A DNA stretch of 64,000 nt from CAZCTO01 sp964501725 (GCA_964501725.1 CAZCTO010000010.1:18422-82421); one strand, 5' to 3'. Positions 52,278 to 61,939 are shown, counted from the stretch's first letter. A program made the numbers and translations. Notes: a model not told the origin generated them from the sequence alone.

Positions 52278-53291
52278 GTGAGATGGGCAGAATTTTGTGT
52301 TTTAACCTCCACAGAAGCGGTGGATGCAATCTGTGAAATGCTAACTCAAATCGGAGCGGAGGGTATTTCGGTCAGTGATCCGGAAGAGATTATCAGTATT
52401 CTCAGGAATCCCGCCTCGCTGGCATTTGCGGATGATGAGTTCTTTGACTCGCTTGGCACTGATGTTTTTGTCCGTGCTTATTTTCCGGAATTTGCGGAAG
52501 GAATTCGAATCAGCGTGAAAACATCGAACCGCGACTTAACCGTGAATAGCTTATATGCCTCAAGGCAAACCGAGACCGTTCCGGTTGAGGATGTTCTTCG
52601 AATGATCAAGCAGCGAGTAAATGAGATAGCCTCTTTTCTTCCTGCCGGCAAAGGTGAAGTTACATATAAATTTGTTCAGGATGAAGACTGGGCCAACAAC
52701 TGGAAAAAAGACTATAAAGCTTTTCGCATATCGGAACGTGCGGTGATATCTCCTTCTTGGGAGAACTATGAGCCGGTAGATCAGGAAAAGGTCATTTTTC
52801 TGGATCCGGGCTCAGCATTCGGAACGGGAACTCATGAAACCACTGCAATGTGCGCACAGATTTTAGACGGGATGATACGGAAAGAAGATATTGTTTTAGA
52901 CCTCGGGTGCGGATCGGGCATACTTTCAATTCTTTGTAGTAAATTGGGAGCATCTTATGTTGAGGCGATCGATATTGACCGGATGGCAGTCGATGTTGCC
53001 GCGGAGAACATCCAAATCAATGAATCCAAAGTTTTATGCCATACAGGTGAGCTTTCTGATGCTTTGCGAAAAGACTATTCGCTGATCGTTGCCAACATCA
53101 TTGCTGATGTTCTGATCGGACTTTGTCCGTCCGTACCGGATTATCTGGTCAAGGGCGGGAAAATTATCTTAAGCGGCATCATCGTCGGCAAAAAAGACAA
53201 GGTTCTCAAAGAATATGTTGACGCAGGATTCTTGCTTTTAGACAGTCGATGCATCGGTGACTGGCACGCCTTCGTTTTCGAGCGCGCTTGA
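52278..53291 (+). CDS. prmA: Ribosomal protein L11 methyltransferase PrmA
   Basis: A 337-residue SAM-dependent enzyme. DPGSAFGTGTHETT, the DLGCGSGILSI SAM site and LIVANIIADVL are diagnostic. GTG 52278 gives the family's usual start (MRWAEF). TTG 52266 is possible but would overlap dnaJ and lacks homology. The 3' end overlaps convergent mutY by 54 bases. Confidence 0.94.
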   Translation: MRWAEFCVLTSTEAVDAICEMLTQIGAEGISVSDPEEIISILRNPASLAFADDEFFDSLGTDVFVRAYFPEFAEGIRISVKTSNRDLTVNSLYASRQTETVPVEDVLRMIKQRVNEIASFLPAGKGEVTYKFVQDEDWANNWKKDYKAFRISERAVISPSWENYEPVDQEKVIFLDPGSAFGTGTHETTAMCAQILDGMIRKEDIVLDLGCGSGILSILCSKLGASYVEAIDIDRMAVDVAAENIQINESKVLCHTGELSDALRKDYSLIVANIIADVLIGLCPSVPDYLVKGGKIILSGIIVGKKDKVLKEYVDAGFLLLDSRCIGDWHAFVFERA

Positions 53292-54380
53292 TAGACGTGA
53301 TATCGCGATAGAACGGTATGTTTTCATTGCGACTGAAAACGTCATTGCTTGCATCTCTTCCAAGGATACAAAGGAACCGGGTAAGTTTTCCTCCCGAAAG
53401 ACCGGAATTTTCGACAAAGTTTCATCGTTAAGGATTTCAACAAGAAAGGCATTCATTCTCCATTTAAGATGAGAAAATGTGTGCGAGGTCTCTTTTAGCG
53501 CAGTAATCGATATCGAGTCTTTGCTTGCTATCCCGAATTCATTCATAATGAAATTAAGCATCTCCGGGCTCGTTAACTGCCCCGGAATCATCGGAAACTC
53601 GAAAAGCCCTGCAAGCAGGCCGGACAAAGGCCTGCGGGCTATATAAGCTTTCTTCCCGTGAATCAGTACGCAGATTGTATATTGAGCAATGGGAAGTTCC
53701 TTCTTCGCTTTCTTACCGGGATATAACTCCTGCTTTCCAAGGCTCTTTGACTGACAAAATCCTTCTGCGGGACAGCGTGCGCAATCGGGCGACCGAGGGG
53801 TGCAAATCGTCGCCCCCAAATCCATCATGGCTTCATTGAAATCACCGGGGCGAGTTCCGGCCATTAGTTTTGTTGCCTCGGTGTGAATCTGTGCGTAAGT
53901 GCCCGGTGCCCCGGGAATAACATCCAAAGCCTCCAACCGGGAAATGACGCGAATCAGGTTCCCGTCAATCGAAGGCTCACACCTTCCAAAAGCCATCGAC
54001 AGAATCGCGGCGGCAATATATTCCCCGATGCCCGGAATCTTCAGAAGCAACGTTTTGTCATCCGGGATTTTGCTTCCGTAGTTTTCGACGCAAAATGCAA
54101 CACCCAAAACCAGGTTTCGGGCGCGTGAGTAATAACCTAAACCCTCCCAGACTTTATAAACCTGATCGAGGGGAGCTTTGGCTAAGGAGTCAACATCCGG
54201 ATAAAGGGAAAGAAATCGTTCATAATAGGGTATCACAGTTCCGACGCGGGTCTGCTGCAACATAACCTCGGATACCCACGTGCCGTAAGGGGTTCGATCC
54301 CGGCGCCAGGGAAGATCACGGCGATTCCGGTCAAACCAGGAAAGAAGTATTTGGCTGAAATTTTCGATGCTGTAAACCAT
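53238..54380 (-). CDS. mutY: A/G-specific adenine glycosylase MutY
   Basis: A 380-residue DNA repair enzyme that removes A opposite 8-oxoguanine. DLPWRRDRTPY, the catalytic Glu in EVMLQQTRV, HhH KIPGIGEYIAAA, Asp in SIDGNLIRV and the 4Fe-4S motif (C-x6-C-x2-C-x5-C near residue 200) are present. The C-terminal Nudix-like domain recognises 8-oxoG. It is convergent with, and overlaps, prmA. GGAG lies about 10 bases before the ATG. Confidence 0.95.
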   Translation of the reverse strand: MVYSIENFSQILLSWFDRNRRDLPWRRDRTPYGTWVSEVMLQQTRVGTVIPYYERFLSLYPDVDSLAKAPLDQVYKVWEGLGYYSRARNLVLGVAFCVENYGSKIPDDKTLLLKIPGIGEYIAAAILSMAFGRCEPSIDGNLIRVISRLEALDVIPGAPGTYAQIHTEATKLMAGTRPGDFNEAMMDLGATICTPRSPDCARCPAEGFCQSKSLGKQELYPGKKAKKELPIAQYTICVLIHGKKAYIARRPLSGLLAGLFEFPMIPGQLTSPEMLNFIMNEFGIASKDSISITALKETSHTFSHLKWRMNAFLVEILNDETLSKIPVFREENLPGSFVSLEEMQAMTFSVAMKTYRSIAISRLSSALENEGVPVTDASTV

Positions 54381-54413
54381 TATTTTAACGCTCCGAATTG
54401 CAGTATATCATAC

Positions 54414-54442
54414 TTGACAAGCACCTAAGACTGTAGCATACT
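54414..54442 (+). promoter_or_regulatory. Promoter of the trpB2 T-box leader
   Basis: A perfect TTGACA (54414-54419), 17-base spacer and CATACT (54437-54442). Confidence 0.6.
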
Positions 54443-54499
54443 TCACTTTATCGGAATATTTAAACCGTAGATCAGGGGTAGTAACTTTCGGATAATTCG

Positions 54500-54736
54500 G
54501 TATAGAGAGTTGTGGACGGTGGAAGCACAACGCGGTAACGGAAGCGAATGGGCCTGTGAGGGTAGCCCGAAGGAGATTTGCATCAGCAGATCGTTCTGTA
54601 GGAGCTGACGGGGACTTCACCCGTTATCAGGGAAGCACGTTTTTGACGTGAAGAAAGTGGATTGTGATTCTTCACAATCAATTTGGGTGGTACCGCAGGC
54701 GCTTTGCTCTTGTCCCTTCGTGGATGAGGGCTTTTT
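54500..54736 (+). promoter_or_regulatory. T-box leader, tRNA-Trp specific
   Basis: Stem I starts near AGAGAG and shows a GGTGGAAGC region, then GCGAA-TGG-GCCTGTGAG. The TGG at 54549-54551 sits where the specifier codon is expected and reads Trp. Stem III is GATTGTG/CACAATC (54660-54679). The T-box TGGGTGGTACCGC is at 54684-54696 and binds the tRNA 3' end. A terminator stem (CCCTT/GAGGG, 54714-54730) and TTTTT follow. Uncharged tRNA-Trp would turn on the downstream trpB. Confidence 0.9.
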
Positions 54737-54834
54737 GTTTGCCCCGAAACATGAATAACAGCATATTTGCCCGGAAAGGGCGCGCCGGAACGAACCGGAA
54801 CAGATTCGTTTTCAAGGCGCAGGAAGGAGTCACA

Positions 54835-56220
54835 ATGTCACGCAATGTACCGAAGCACATTACCTTAACCGAGGATCAAATGCCGACAAAATGGTATAAC
54901 ATTCGTGCCGATATGAAGGAAATGCACGATCCTTATATCAATCCGGGCACGATGAAGCCTGTCGTACTGGACGACCTTCTTCCCGTGTTCTGTACGGAAC
55001 TTGCAAAACAGGAAGCCGATAACACCACGCGCTACATCGAAATTCCGGAAGAAATCCAGAAGTTCTATAAGATTTTCCGTCCGTCACCGCTGATTCGCGC
55101 GTATGAGCTCGAAAAAGCACTGGACACTCCCGCCAAAATTTACTTTAAGTTTGAAGGGAACAACACCTCCGGAAGCCATAAGCTGAATTCGGCGGCGGCT
55201 CAGGTCTATTATGCCAAGGAACAGGGGCTTTCCGGACTAACCACCGAGACCGGAGCCGGCCAGTGGGGAACCGCGCTTGCGATGGCCTGCGCATACTTCA
55301 AAATGCCGCTTACTGTATTTATGGTAAAGTGCAGTTCCGAGCAGAAACCATACCGTAAAGCGGTCATCGAAACATTCGGAGCGGAGTTGATCCCTTCGCC
55401 TTCCATGACGACACAAATCGGGCAGAAGATTCTTGCGGAGCATCCCGGAACCGGCGGAAGCCTCGGTTGCGCGATTTCGGAAGCCATTGAGAAAGCAGTC
55501 ACGACACCCGGTTGCCGTTATGTACTGGGCTCCGTATTGAATCAGGTATTGCTGCATCAATCTATCATCGGCGAAGAGACCAAGCTTCAGATGGAAATGG
55601 TCGGCGAGTACCCGGATATCGTAATCGGCTGCGCCGGCGGCGGTTCCAACATGGGCGGCATCATGGCATCTTTCATGAAGGATCGTCTGGACGGTACGCA
55701 AAAGCCTTACTTCATCGCGGTTGAGCCCGCATCCTGCCCGTCAATGACTCGCGGTAAGTACGCTTATGATTTCTGTGATACCGGACACGTCACACCGCTT
55801 GCCAAGATGTACACGCTCGGTGCGGACTTTATTCCCTCGGCGAACCATGCCGGCGGACTTCGCTACCATGGTATGTCTCCGATTCTTTCAAAGCTATATC
55901 ATGACGGTTACCTCGATGAAGCAAGAGCCGTCGAGCAGACGAAGGTTTTCGAGGCGGCAACGTTTTTTGCCAAGCATGAAACGATTCTTCCGGCACCGGA
56001 GTCGGCGCATGCGATTCGCGCAGCGATCGATGAAGCATTGAAGTGCAAGGAGTCCGGAGAAGCCAAGACAATCCTTTTCAACCTGACGGGAACCGGCTAC
56101 TTCGATATGCAGGCATACATGGATTACTCCGCCGGCAAAATGACCGACTATATTCCGACCGATGCGGATCTTGAACAAGGATTTGCAACACTTCCGAAAA
56201 TTCCGGGGATTCAGGAATAA
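54835..56220 (+). CDS. trpB: TrpB2-type tryptophan synthase beta chain
   Basis: A 461-residue PLP enzyme that makes tryptophan from indole and serine. It is the TrpB2 type: longer, with MPTKWYNI and a long N-terminus before GSHKLNSA, whose Lys binds PLP. CAGGGSNMGG binds the cofactor phosphate. No trpA or other trp gene is nearby, so it probably salvages indole. AAGGAG lies 5 bases before ATG 54835; the frame extends upstream through the T-box but that part is not translated. Confidence 0.93.
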   Translation: MSRNVPKHITLTEDQMPTKWYNIRADMKEMHDPYINPGTMKPVVLDDLLPVFCTELAKQEADNTTRYIEIPEEIQKFYKIFRPSPLIRAYELEKALDTPAKIYFKFEGNNTSGSHKLNSAAAQVYYAKEQGLSGLTTETGAGQWGTALAMACAYFKMPLTVFMVKCSSEQKPYRKAVIETFGAELIPSPSMTTQIGQKILAEHPGTGGSLGCAISEAIEKAVTTPGCRYVLGSVLNQVLLHQSIIGEETKLQMEMVGEYPDIVIGCAGGGSNMGGIMASFMKDRLDGTQKPYFIAVEPASCPSMTRGKYAYDFCDTGHVTPLAKMYTLGADFIPSANHAGGLRYHGMSPILSKLYHDGYLDEARAVEQTKVFEAATFFAKHETILPAPESAHAIRAAIDEALKCKESGEAKTILFNLTGTGYFDMQAYMDYSAGKMTDYIPTDADLEQGFATLPKIPGIQE

Positions 56221-56241
56221 TTTCTGATCAGTTGAGAACAA

Positions 56242-56278
56242 AAAGAACGCCGCTCGATTTGATCGGGCGGCGTTCTTT
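56242..56278. terminator. Bidirectional terminator between trpB and the AIM24 gene
   Basis: AAAGAACGCCGC and GCGGCGTTCTTT form a strong stem with extra CGAT/ATCG pairs. A and T runs flank it, so both convergent genes can use it. Confidence 0.92.
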
Positions 56279-56299
56279 GATGTTAAGGATAAAAGTTAA

Positions 56300-56974
56300 T
56301 TATTTGGCAGGAATGAAGGGGATCAGGTTCTGCGCAACCGCAGCGATAGGCATGGTCTGGATCCAGACGCGGCCGGGGCCGGTAACCTTGGTGTTGAAGA
56401 ATCCTTCACCGCCGAGGAGCTTATTCTTGAGACCCTTAACCGTTACGATTTCCATCTTGACGGATTCGTCCATCATTGCCAGATATCCGGTATCGAGTAT
56501 CATCGACTGGCCATCCGCGAGCGTATAATCGACGACGTGTCCGTCGATCTCGATAAAGGCCGTACCTTGACCGGAAAGCTTCTGCATGATGAAACCTTCG
56601 CCGCCGAAGAAGCCAGCGCCGATTTTCTTCTGGAAGTGGATGGAGAGCTCAACTCCTGCCTGGGCGGCAAGAAATGCGGACTTCTGGCAAACCATGGAAG
56701 CTCCGGGTCTAACTTCGACATTCATGATCTGTCCGGGGAAGCTGGATGCAAAAGCAATCAGGCCTTTGCCACCCTTAGCGGTGTACTTGTTCTGGAAAAG
56801 AGATTCGCCGGAAAACATACGGCCGATTGCCTTGCCGACACCGCCGCCGACGGTGGCCATTTCCATATTCGGTGACATCCAGCTCATGGAGCCCTTCTCG
56901 GTAATGAGAGTTTCTCCGTCTTCGAGCTCGCAGATGACTACGGGAAGGGGTGTACCTTTGATTTCATATTTCAT
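56300..56974 (-). CDS. AIM24/TIGR00266-family protein
   Basis: A 224-residue beta-rich protein. The repeated pattern GKGLIAFASSFPGQIM, GAGFFGGEGFIMQKLSGQG and the final IAAVAQNLIPFIPAK block match the AIM24 (DUF124) family. Family role is unknown; a link to stress or membranes is sometimes proposed. GGAGG lies 6 bases before the ATG. Confidence 0.87.
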   Translation of the reverse strand: MKYEIKGTPLPVVICELEDGETLITEKGSMSWMSPNMEMATVGGGVGKAIGRMFSGESLFQNKYTAKGGKGLIAFASSFPGQIMNVEVRPGASMVCQKSAFLAAQAGVELSIHFQKKIGAGFFGGEGFIMQKLSGQGTAFIEIDGHVVDYTLADGQSMILDTGYLAMMDESVKMEIVTVKGLKNKLLGGEGFFNTKVTGPGRVWIQTMPIAAVAQNLIPFIPAK

Positions 56975-57023
56975 ATTCGACCTCCATAAAAATATTTATG
57001 TCAAATTAAATGTATTTTAATTT

Positions 57024-57045
57024 TATCCCGAATACGGGATATAAT
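57024..57045 (+). promoter_or_regulatory. Palindrome overlapping the -10 before rsmE
   Basis: TATCCCG-AATA-CGGGATA (57024-57041) is a perfect inverted repeat that overlaps a TATAAT (57040-57045). The -35 is weak (TTAATT at 57017). It could be an operator or a chance hairpin; the gene starts 72 bases later. Confidence 0.45.
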
Positions 57046-57116
57046 CAATGAGTAATCAAGTATTTATGTAAATTTTGCATTGTCCCGGCCTGGGCAGGAC
57101 TATAGCGGAGGATTGT

Positions 57117-57917
57117 ATGACAAGATTATTTTCAAAAAGCGTTATTGATCCGAATCAAGAGTTTTTCGCTCTGGATGAAACTGACAGTAAATACCTGATC
57201 GATGTGCTGAGAATGCGTATTGGAGACACGTTAATACTTTGCGATTTTGCGCGAATGGATTATACCGGAGTAATTTCGGATGTGACAAACAAGAAGGTTA
57301 CACTTTCTTTATCTGCACACCATCCGAACGAATCAGATCCGCCATACATTGCGTCTCTGTTTCAGGGATTAGCCAAGGGAGAGAGGATGGACTTTGCGAT
57401 TCAAAAGTCAGTTGAATTAGGAGTTGCCGGAATCATTCCGGTAAGTTGCATGAGATCAATCGTCAAAATCAGCGGAAACGATATCGTTTCCAAGACTTCT
57501 CGCTGGCAAAAAATAGCTGAAGAGGCATCACGGCAAAGCGGCAGAGGTTATATACCTGAGGTTTTCGCTCCGAAAACATTTGAAGAAGCAATCAAATTTG
57601 CAGTTGAAAAAAATGATCTTGTTCTAATTCCGTGGGAAGAGGAATCCGGCGTTTCTCTCCCGGCGATACTTGAAAAGTTCGCGCAGCGCAGTGATTTTTC
57701 GGAGAAATCCGGCCCGTTTAAGCAAGACAGAGATAACAGCGGGATGCCCGGGATAGCGGTTTTTATCGGACCGGAAGGCGGATTTGACCGTAATGAAATT
57801 GAGTTTGCCGTGTCACACGGTGCCAAAACTGTATCGCTCGGAAAAAGAATTCTTCGCACAGAGACTGCCGGAATTGCAGTTCTTTCTATGCTGCTCTATC
57901 GTCTTGAGTTGTTGTGA
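57117..57917 (+). CDS. rsmE: 16S rRNA (U1498-N3) methyltransferase
   Basis: A 266-residue SPOUT-family enzyme. The N-terminal PUA-like domain is followed by the knotted SAM site (VFIGPEGGFDRNE, then SLGKRILRTETA). ATG 57117 follows GGAGG by 5 bases; the frame is open further up, but without a ribosome site. Promoter and palindrome lie upstream. Confidence 0.93.
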   Translation: MTRLFSKSVIDPNQEFFALDETDSKYLIDVLRMRIGDTLILCDFARMDYTGVISDVTNKKVTLSLSAHHPNESDPPYIASLFQGLAKGERMDFAIQKSVELGVAGIIPVSCMRSIVKISGNDIVSKTSRWQKIAEEASRQSGRGYIPEVFAPKTFEEAIKFAVEKNDLVLIPWEEESGVSLPAILEKFAQRSDFSEKSGPFKQDRDNSGMPGIAVFIGPEGGFDRNEIEFAVSHGAKTVSLGKRILRTETAGIAVLSMLLYRLELL

Positions 57918-57987
57918 TGTATAATAACTTGTTGCAAGGTTAGTCACTTTGCATGCTCGATCACAATTATGCCGGGAGTAGTTATAA

Positions 57988-59262
57988 ATGAAATTCAGTT
58001 TGCAAAAAGGAACCAAGGATATACTGCCGGATGAGATTCATCGCTGGCAGAAGGCAGAGAAAATATTCGCATCTGTCGCAGAGCAGTATGGTTTTCGCGA
58101 AATACGAATTCCGACCTTCGAGCAGACCGAGCTGTTTGCTCGCGGAGTCGGAGACTCAACGGATGTCGTGCGCAAAGAAATGTATACCTTTGATGATAAA
58201 GGCGGAAGAAGTATTACCCTTCGTCCGGAAGGAACTGCCGGCGTGGCCAGAAGCTTCATTGAAAACGGAATGTCATCTCTTCCCGGGCCGGTCAGACTGT
58301 ACTACAACATTACTGCTTTTCGATACGAGAAGATGCAAAAGGGTCGTTTTCGCGAATTCCACCAGTTCGGCCTGGAAGCTTTCGGCTCCAAAGGACCTCA
58401 GATCGATGCAGAAGTCATCAGTATCCTTGTTCTGTTTTTTGAACGTATGGGGCTTACGCAGACGCAGTTGCGTATTAACAGTATTGGTTGTCCTATTTGC
58501 AAAGGCACATATTATTCAAAGCTGAAGGACTATTTTGCGCAGCCCGTATCCGGAATGTGTAATGACTGTAAGGTAAGATTTGAAATCAATCCTCTTCGCA
58601 TGCTGGACTGCAAAGAAGAGCATTGCCAGGAACTGGCTGCAAAGGCACCGCGGCAATTAGACTACCTCTGCGAGGAGTGTCAGACTCATTTTGACGGACT
58701 GAAGGCGTCGCTCGATGCGATTGGCATCAACTATGTGGTTGATTCGGGAATTGTTCGGGGATTAGATTACTATACCCGTACGGTTTTTGAATTTGTTTCG
58801 GAACATGTGGGAACACAAGGTACCATATGCGGCGGTGGTCGTTATGACAAGCTGATCGAAACAATGGGCGGATCATCTGTTCCCGGTGTCGGATTTGCGA
58901 TGGGCGTTGAAAGATTTCTATTAGAGGCTGATGCACAGGGAATTGAAATAGCAAAAGAAAATGCCGTGCAAATTTACGTTGCAAATTTCTCGGAGGAAAC
59001 AAGAGAATACTGTCAAAAGCTTGCGTACGGGTTCAGGCGTGCCGGGATCGGTTGTGAGACGGATGTAATGGGAAGAAGTTTTCGCGCTCAACTGAAGTAT
59101 GCAGGGAAGTCGGAGATACCGTTTTTGGCCGTTATCGGAGCAGACGAAATTAATGCCGGAGTCATTCGCCTGAAGCGGATGAGTGATGGATTTGAAAGTG
59201 AACTTTCCGCTTCGGATTTTGTTGCTGAAGCCGCTCGAATCATAAAGAATAATTCGCTGTAA
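57988..59262 (+). CDS. hisS: Histidyl-tRNA synthetase
   Basis: A 424-residue class II synthetase. KGTKDILPDE at the start, the motif 2 TAFRYEKMQKGRFREFHQFG, the histidine-binding GLDYYTRTVFEF and motif 3 GVGFAMGVERFLLEA are present. The anticodon-binding domain lies at the C-terminus. It starts 70 bases after rsmE without a T-box. aspS follows by 12 bases. Confidence 0.97.
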   Translation: MKFSLQKGTKDILPDEIHRWQKAEKIFASVAEQYGFREIRIPTFEQTELFARGVGDSTDVVRKEMYTFDDKGGRSITLRPEGTAGVARSFIENGMSSLPGPVRLYYNITAFRYEKMQKGRFREFHQFGLEAFGSKGPQIDAEVISILVLFFERMGLTQTQLRINSIGCPICKGTYYSKLKDYFAQPVSGMCNDCKVRFEINPLRMLDCKEEHCQELAAKAPRQLDYLCEECQTHFDGLKASLDAIGINYVVDSGIVRGLDYYTRTVFEFVSEHVGTQGTICGGGRYDKLIETMGGSSVPGVGFAMGVERFLLEADAQGIEIAKENAVQIYVANFSEETREYCQKLAYGFRRAGIGCETDVMGRSFRAQLKYAGKSEIPFLAVIGADEINAGVIRLKRMSDGFESELSASDFVAEAARIIKNNSL

Positions 59263-59274
59263 GGAGTTCTGAAT

Positions 59275-61062
59275 ATGGCTGACACAATGTTAGGTATGAA
59301 GCGCACTATGCTCTGCTCTGAAGTAACGATGGAGGATATCGGAAAAGAGATCACACTCATGGGCTGGTGCCACAAAAGCCGGGATTTGGGAGGCTTGTTT
59401 TTTATAACGCTTCGCGATCGGTCCGGTGAAATTCAGCTGGTTATCACTCCCGAGAGTCCCTCGGAGGTATCTTCTGCGGCTTCAAGAGTCCGCAGCGAGT
59501 ACGTTCTTGCATGTCGCGGAACAGTCGCAAGAAGAAGCGCTCCGAATCCGGGAATGAAAACAGGAGAACTCGAGATCCTTATATCCGAGCTTCGCATACT
59601 TTCTGAAGCCCAAACACCTCCTTTTTACATTGAAGAGGGCGTTAATGTTAACGAGGCGCTTCGTCTCAAATATCGTTATCTTGATCTTCGCAGGCCGGAC
59701 ATGCAAAAGAATCTTTTTCTTCGGCACAAGATTGCCAAGTGCGCACGTGATTATTTTGACGAGAACGGCTTTATTGAGATTGAGACCCCAATGCTCGGAA
59801 AAAGCACACCGGAAGGTGCCAGAGACTATCTTGTCCCGAGCCGGATTAAAAACGGAAGCTTCTTCGCGTTGCCTCAATCTCCGCAACTTTACAAGCAACT
59901 GCTGATGTTGTCCGGATATGACCGGTATATGCAGATTGCTAAGTGCTTCCGGGATGAGGATTTACGTGCTGACAGACAGCCGGAGTTTACTCAGATTGAT
60001 CTGGAAATGTCTTTTGTGGACAGCGACGATGTCATGAAAGTAACCGAGGGTTTTCTGAATGAGTTGTTTTCCGACGTCATGGGAATTCAGATAGAACTGC
60101 CGATTGCAAGGCTGACTTATCGTGAAGCAATGGACCGGTATGGATCTGATAAACCGGACCTGCGATTCGGTCTTGAGCTTACCGATATCTCGGATTGTGT
60201 TCGTAACATTGAATTTCCTCCATTTGCTCAGGCGTTATCAAATGGCGGAAGCGTTCGTGCGGTCTGCGTACCGAACGGAGCGTCGCTTTCCCGCAAAGAG
60301 ATTGAAGAATTCGGAGAAGTCGCAAAGACATATCGCGCGGGCGGAATGGCATGGCTCATTCCTTCTGATACGCCGCGCGGATCTTTTCTCAAGTTCCTCG
60401 ACAGTGAAAAAATTGCAGGAATATCGGAAGCAACCGGTGCCGGTAAAGAGGATCTGGTTCTGATCGTATCGGATAAAACACAGATTGTTTTTGATTCCCT
60501 GGGCGCTGTCCGATGTGAAGCTGCGCGCAAGATGAATTTAATCCCCGAAAATGATATAGCATTGGTCTGGGTGACCGAATTTCCGCTTTTTGAGTACAGC
60601 GAAGAGGAGGCGCGTTTTGTTGCAAAGCACCATCCCTTCACAAGCCCGATGCCGGAAGACCTGGCGCTGCTCGATACAGATCCGGGAAGCGTTCGCTCCA
60701 ATGCATACGATATTGTGCTCAACGGCACGGAACTCGGCGGCGGAAGTATTCGTATTCACGATCAGAGTTTGCAGAAAAGGATGTTTGGACTTCTCGGATT
60801 TACCGAGGAACAGGCATACGAGCAATTCGGTTTCCTGCTCGACGCATTCCGTTTCGGAGTGCCTCCGCACGGCGGGCTGGCATTTGGCTTGGATCGCATT
60901 GTCATGCTCCTTTCGGGAAGCAAAAGCATTCGCGATGTAATCGCTTTTCCAAAAGTTCAGAATTCTTCCGACTTAATGACCGAAGCACCGGCACCGGTTG
61001 CCGATAAACAACTTGAGGAGCTTGGGATTCTGATTGGGAAGGAGAACCCGGATGGACTCTGA
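59275..61062 (+). CDS. aspS: Aspartyl-tRNA synthetase
   Basis: A 595-residue class II synthetase of the bacterial type with a GAD insert domain. The N-terminal anticodon domain (GWCHKSRDLGGLFFITLRD) is followed by RYLDLRRPDMQ, FRDEDLRADRQPEFTQIDLE (motif 2) and GLAFGLDRIVMLL (motif 3). Whether it also charges tRNA-Asn is unknown. AAGGAG precedes the ATG. It overlaps lepB by 11 bases. Confidence 0.97.
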   Translation: MADTMLGMKRTMLCSEVTMEDIGKEITLMGWCHKSRDLGGLFFITLRDRSGEIQLVITPESPSEVSSAASRVRSEYVLACRGTVARRSAPNPGMKTGELEILISELRILSEAQTPPFYIEEGVNVNEALRLKYRYLDLRRPDMQKNLFLRHKIAKCARDYFDENGFIEIETPMLGKSTPEGARDYLVPSRIKNGSFFALPQSPQLYKQLLMLSGYDRYMQIAKCFRDEDLRADRQPEFTQIDLEMSFVDSDDVMKVTEGFLNELFSDVMGIQIELPIARLTYREAMDRYGSDKPDLRFGLELTDISDCVRNIEFPPFAQALSNGGSVRAVCVPNGASLSRKEIEEFGEVAKTYRAGGMAWLIPSDTPRGSFLKFLDSEKIAGISEATGAGKEDLVLIVSDKTQIVFDSLGAVRCEAARKMNLIPENDIALVWVTEFPLFEYSEEEARFVAKHHPFTSPMPEDLALLDTDPGSVRSNAYDIVLNGTELGGGSIRIHDQSLQKRMFGLLGFTEEQAYEQFGFLLDAFRFGVPPHGGLAFGLDRIVMLLSGSKSIRDVIAFPKVQNSSDLMTEAPAPVADKQLEELGILIGKENPDGL

Positions 61063-61939
61063 CAACTTGGAAAAAGAAAACGGGATGCCGGCCGGTGACC
61101 CGATAATTGAAGAGCCGATTGAAAAGTCAGAAGGCGAATTGGTCCGTGATTATCAGGAGATTACTATTGATGATGATATGAATGAAGGAAAAGTCATCGA
61201 TATGGACGTTCTTGATGCCGATGAACTGCTTCTGCCCGTCGGATCGAGCGTGTTGGAAGAGGATGATTTATCTGACAGTGAAGAAACCGGTTCAATTCAT
61301 ACAATCGAAGCAATAGATGCATCCGAATTACAGGTACGGAGGGTCGCGGCCGCAGAAGGCTCACAAGATGCGCAAGCAGAACCGAAAGGTTTTCTGTTTT
61401 CCCTCTTAGATACAATTCGGTTTGTTTGTCTTGGACTGCTGATTGGTATTTTGCTGGTCGTTTTTGTTGTTCAACGGAACGATGTTTTCGGAACCTCAAT
61501 GGAGCCTACCCTTCATAATCAAGATGCCGTCTTTGTCGAAATGATCAGCGTATACCTCAAATCCTTTGATCGAGGAGACATTATTACCATCGAAGCCGAA
61601 GGAATGGACGGGTACGACGGCACGGAGAAAATCATCAAGCGAATTGTCGGGTTACCGGGAGAAACGGTTTCTATTGTGGACGGTTACGTCTATATTAACG
61701 GTGTGTATTTGAATGAGCCCTACCTCGCACCGGGTGTAATGACTTACGTATCGCTTGACGGCGTTTCAAAGGGCTATAACGAGATTACACTGGGTAAAGA
61801 CCAGTATTTCTGTCTCGGAGACAACCGCGGAGCCAGTAACGACAGCCGGAGATTAGGACCGATTCCGATTGGCCGGATCAAGTCCCATGTACTTGCAAAG
61901 ATTTACCCTTTGGATCAAATCACATTTTATAATTTTTAA
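61052..61939 (+). CDS. lepB: Signal peptidase I with long acidic N-terminus
   Basis: A 295-residue membrane serine peptidase. A cytoplasmic acidic head of about 115 residues precedes one membrane helix (about 127-147). The catalytic Ser is in GTSMEPTL, the catalytic Lys in KIIKRIVGLPGE, and box E reads GDNRGASNDSR. Only one helix is evident. ATG 61052 has AAGGAG 7 bases upstream. The head is absent from most signal peptidases. Confidence 0.93.
   Translation: MDSDNLEKENGMPAGDPIIEEPIEKSEGELVRDYQEITIDDDMNEGKVIDMDVLDADELLLPVGSSVLEEDDLSDSEETGSIHTIEAIDASELQVRRVAAAEGSQDAQAEPKGFLFSLLDTIRFVCLGLLIGILLVVFVVQRNDVFGTSMEPTLHNQDAVFVEMISVYLKSFDRGDIITIEAEGMDGYDGTEKIIKRIVGLPGETVSIVDGYVYINGVYLNEPYLAPGVMTYVSLDGVSKGYNEITLGKDQYFCLGDNRGASNDSRRLGPIPIGRIKSHVLAKIYPLDQITFYNF

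Noticed and set aside
54664..54834. N-terminal extension of trpB through the T-box
   Set aside because: The extension is the leader RNA itself; AAGGAG and the homologous start lie at ATG 54835.
57918..57987. T-box or riboswitch before hisS
   Set aside because: Only 70 bases separate rsmE and hisS, with no T-box sequence, specifier or terminator.
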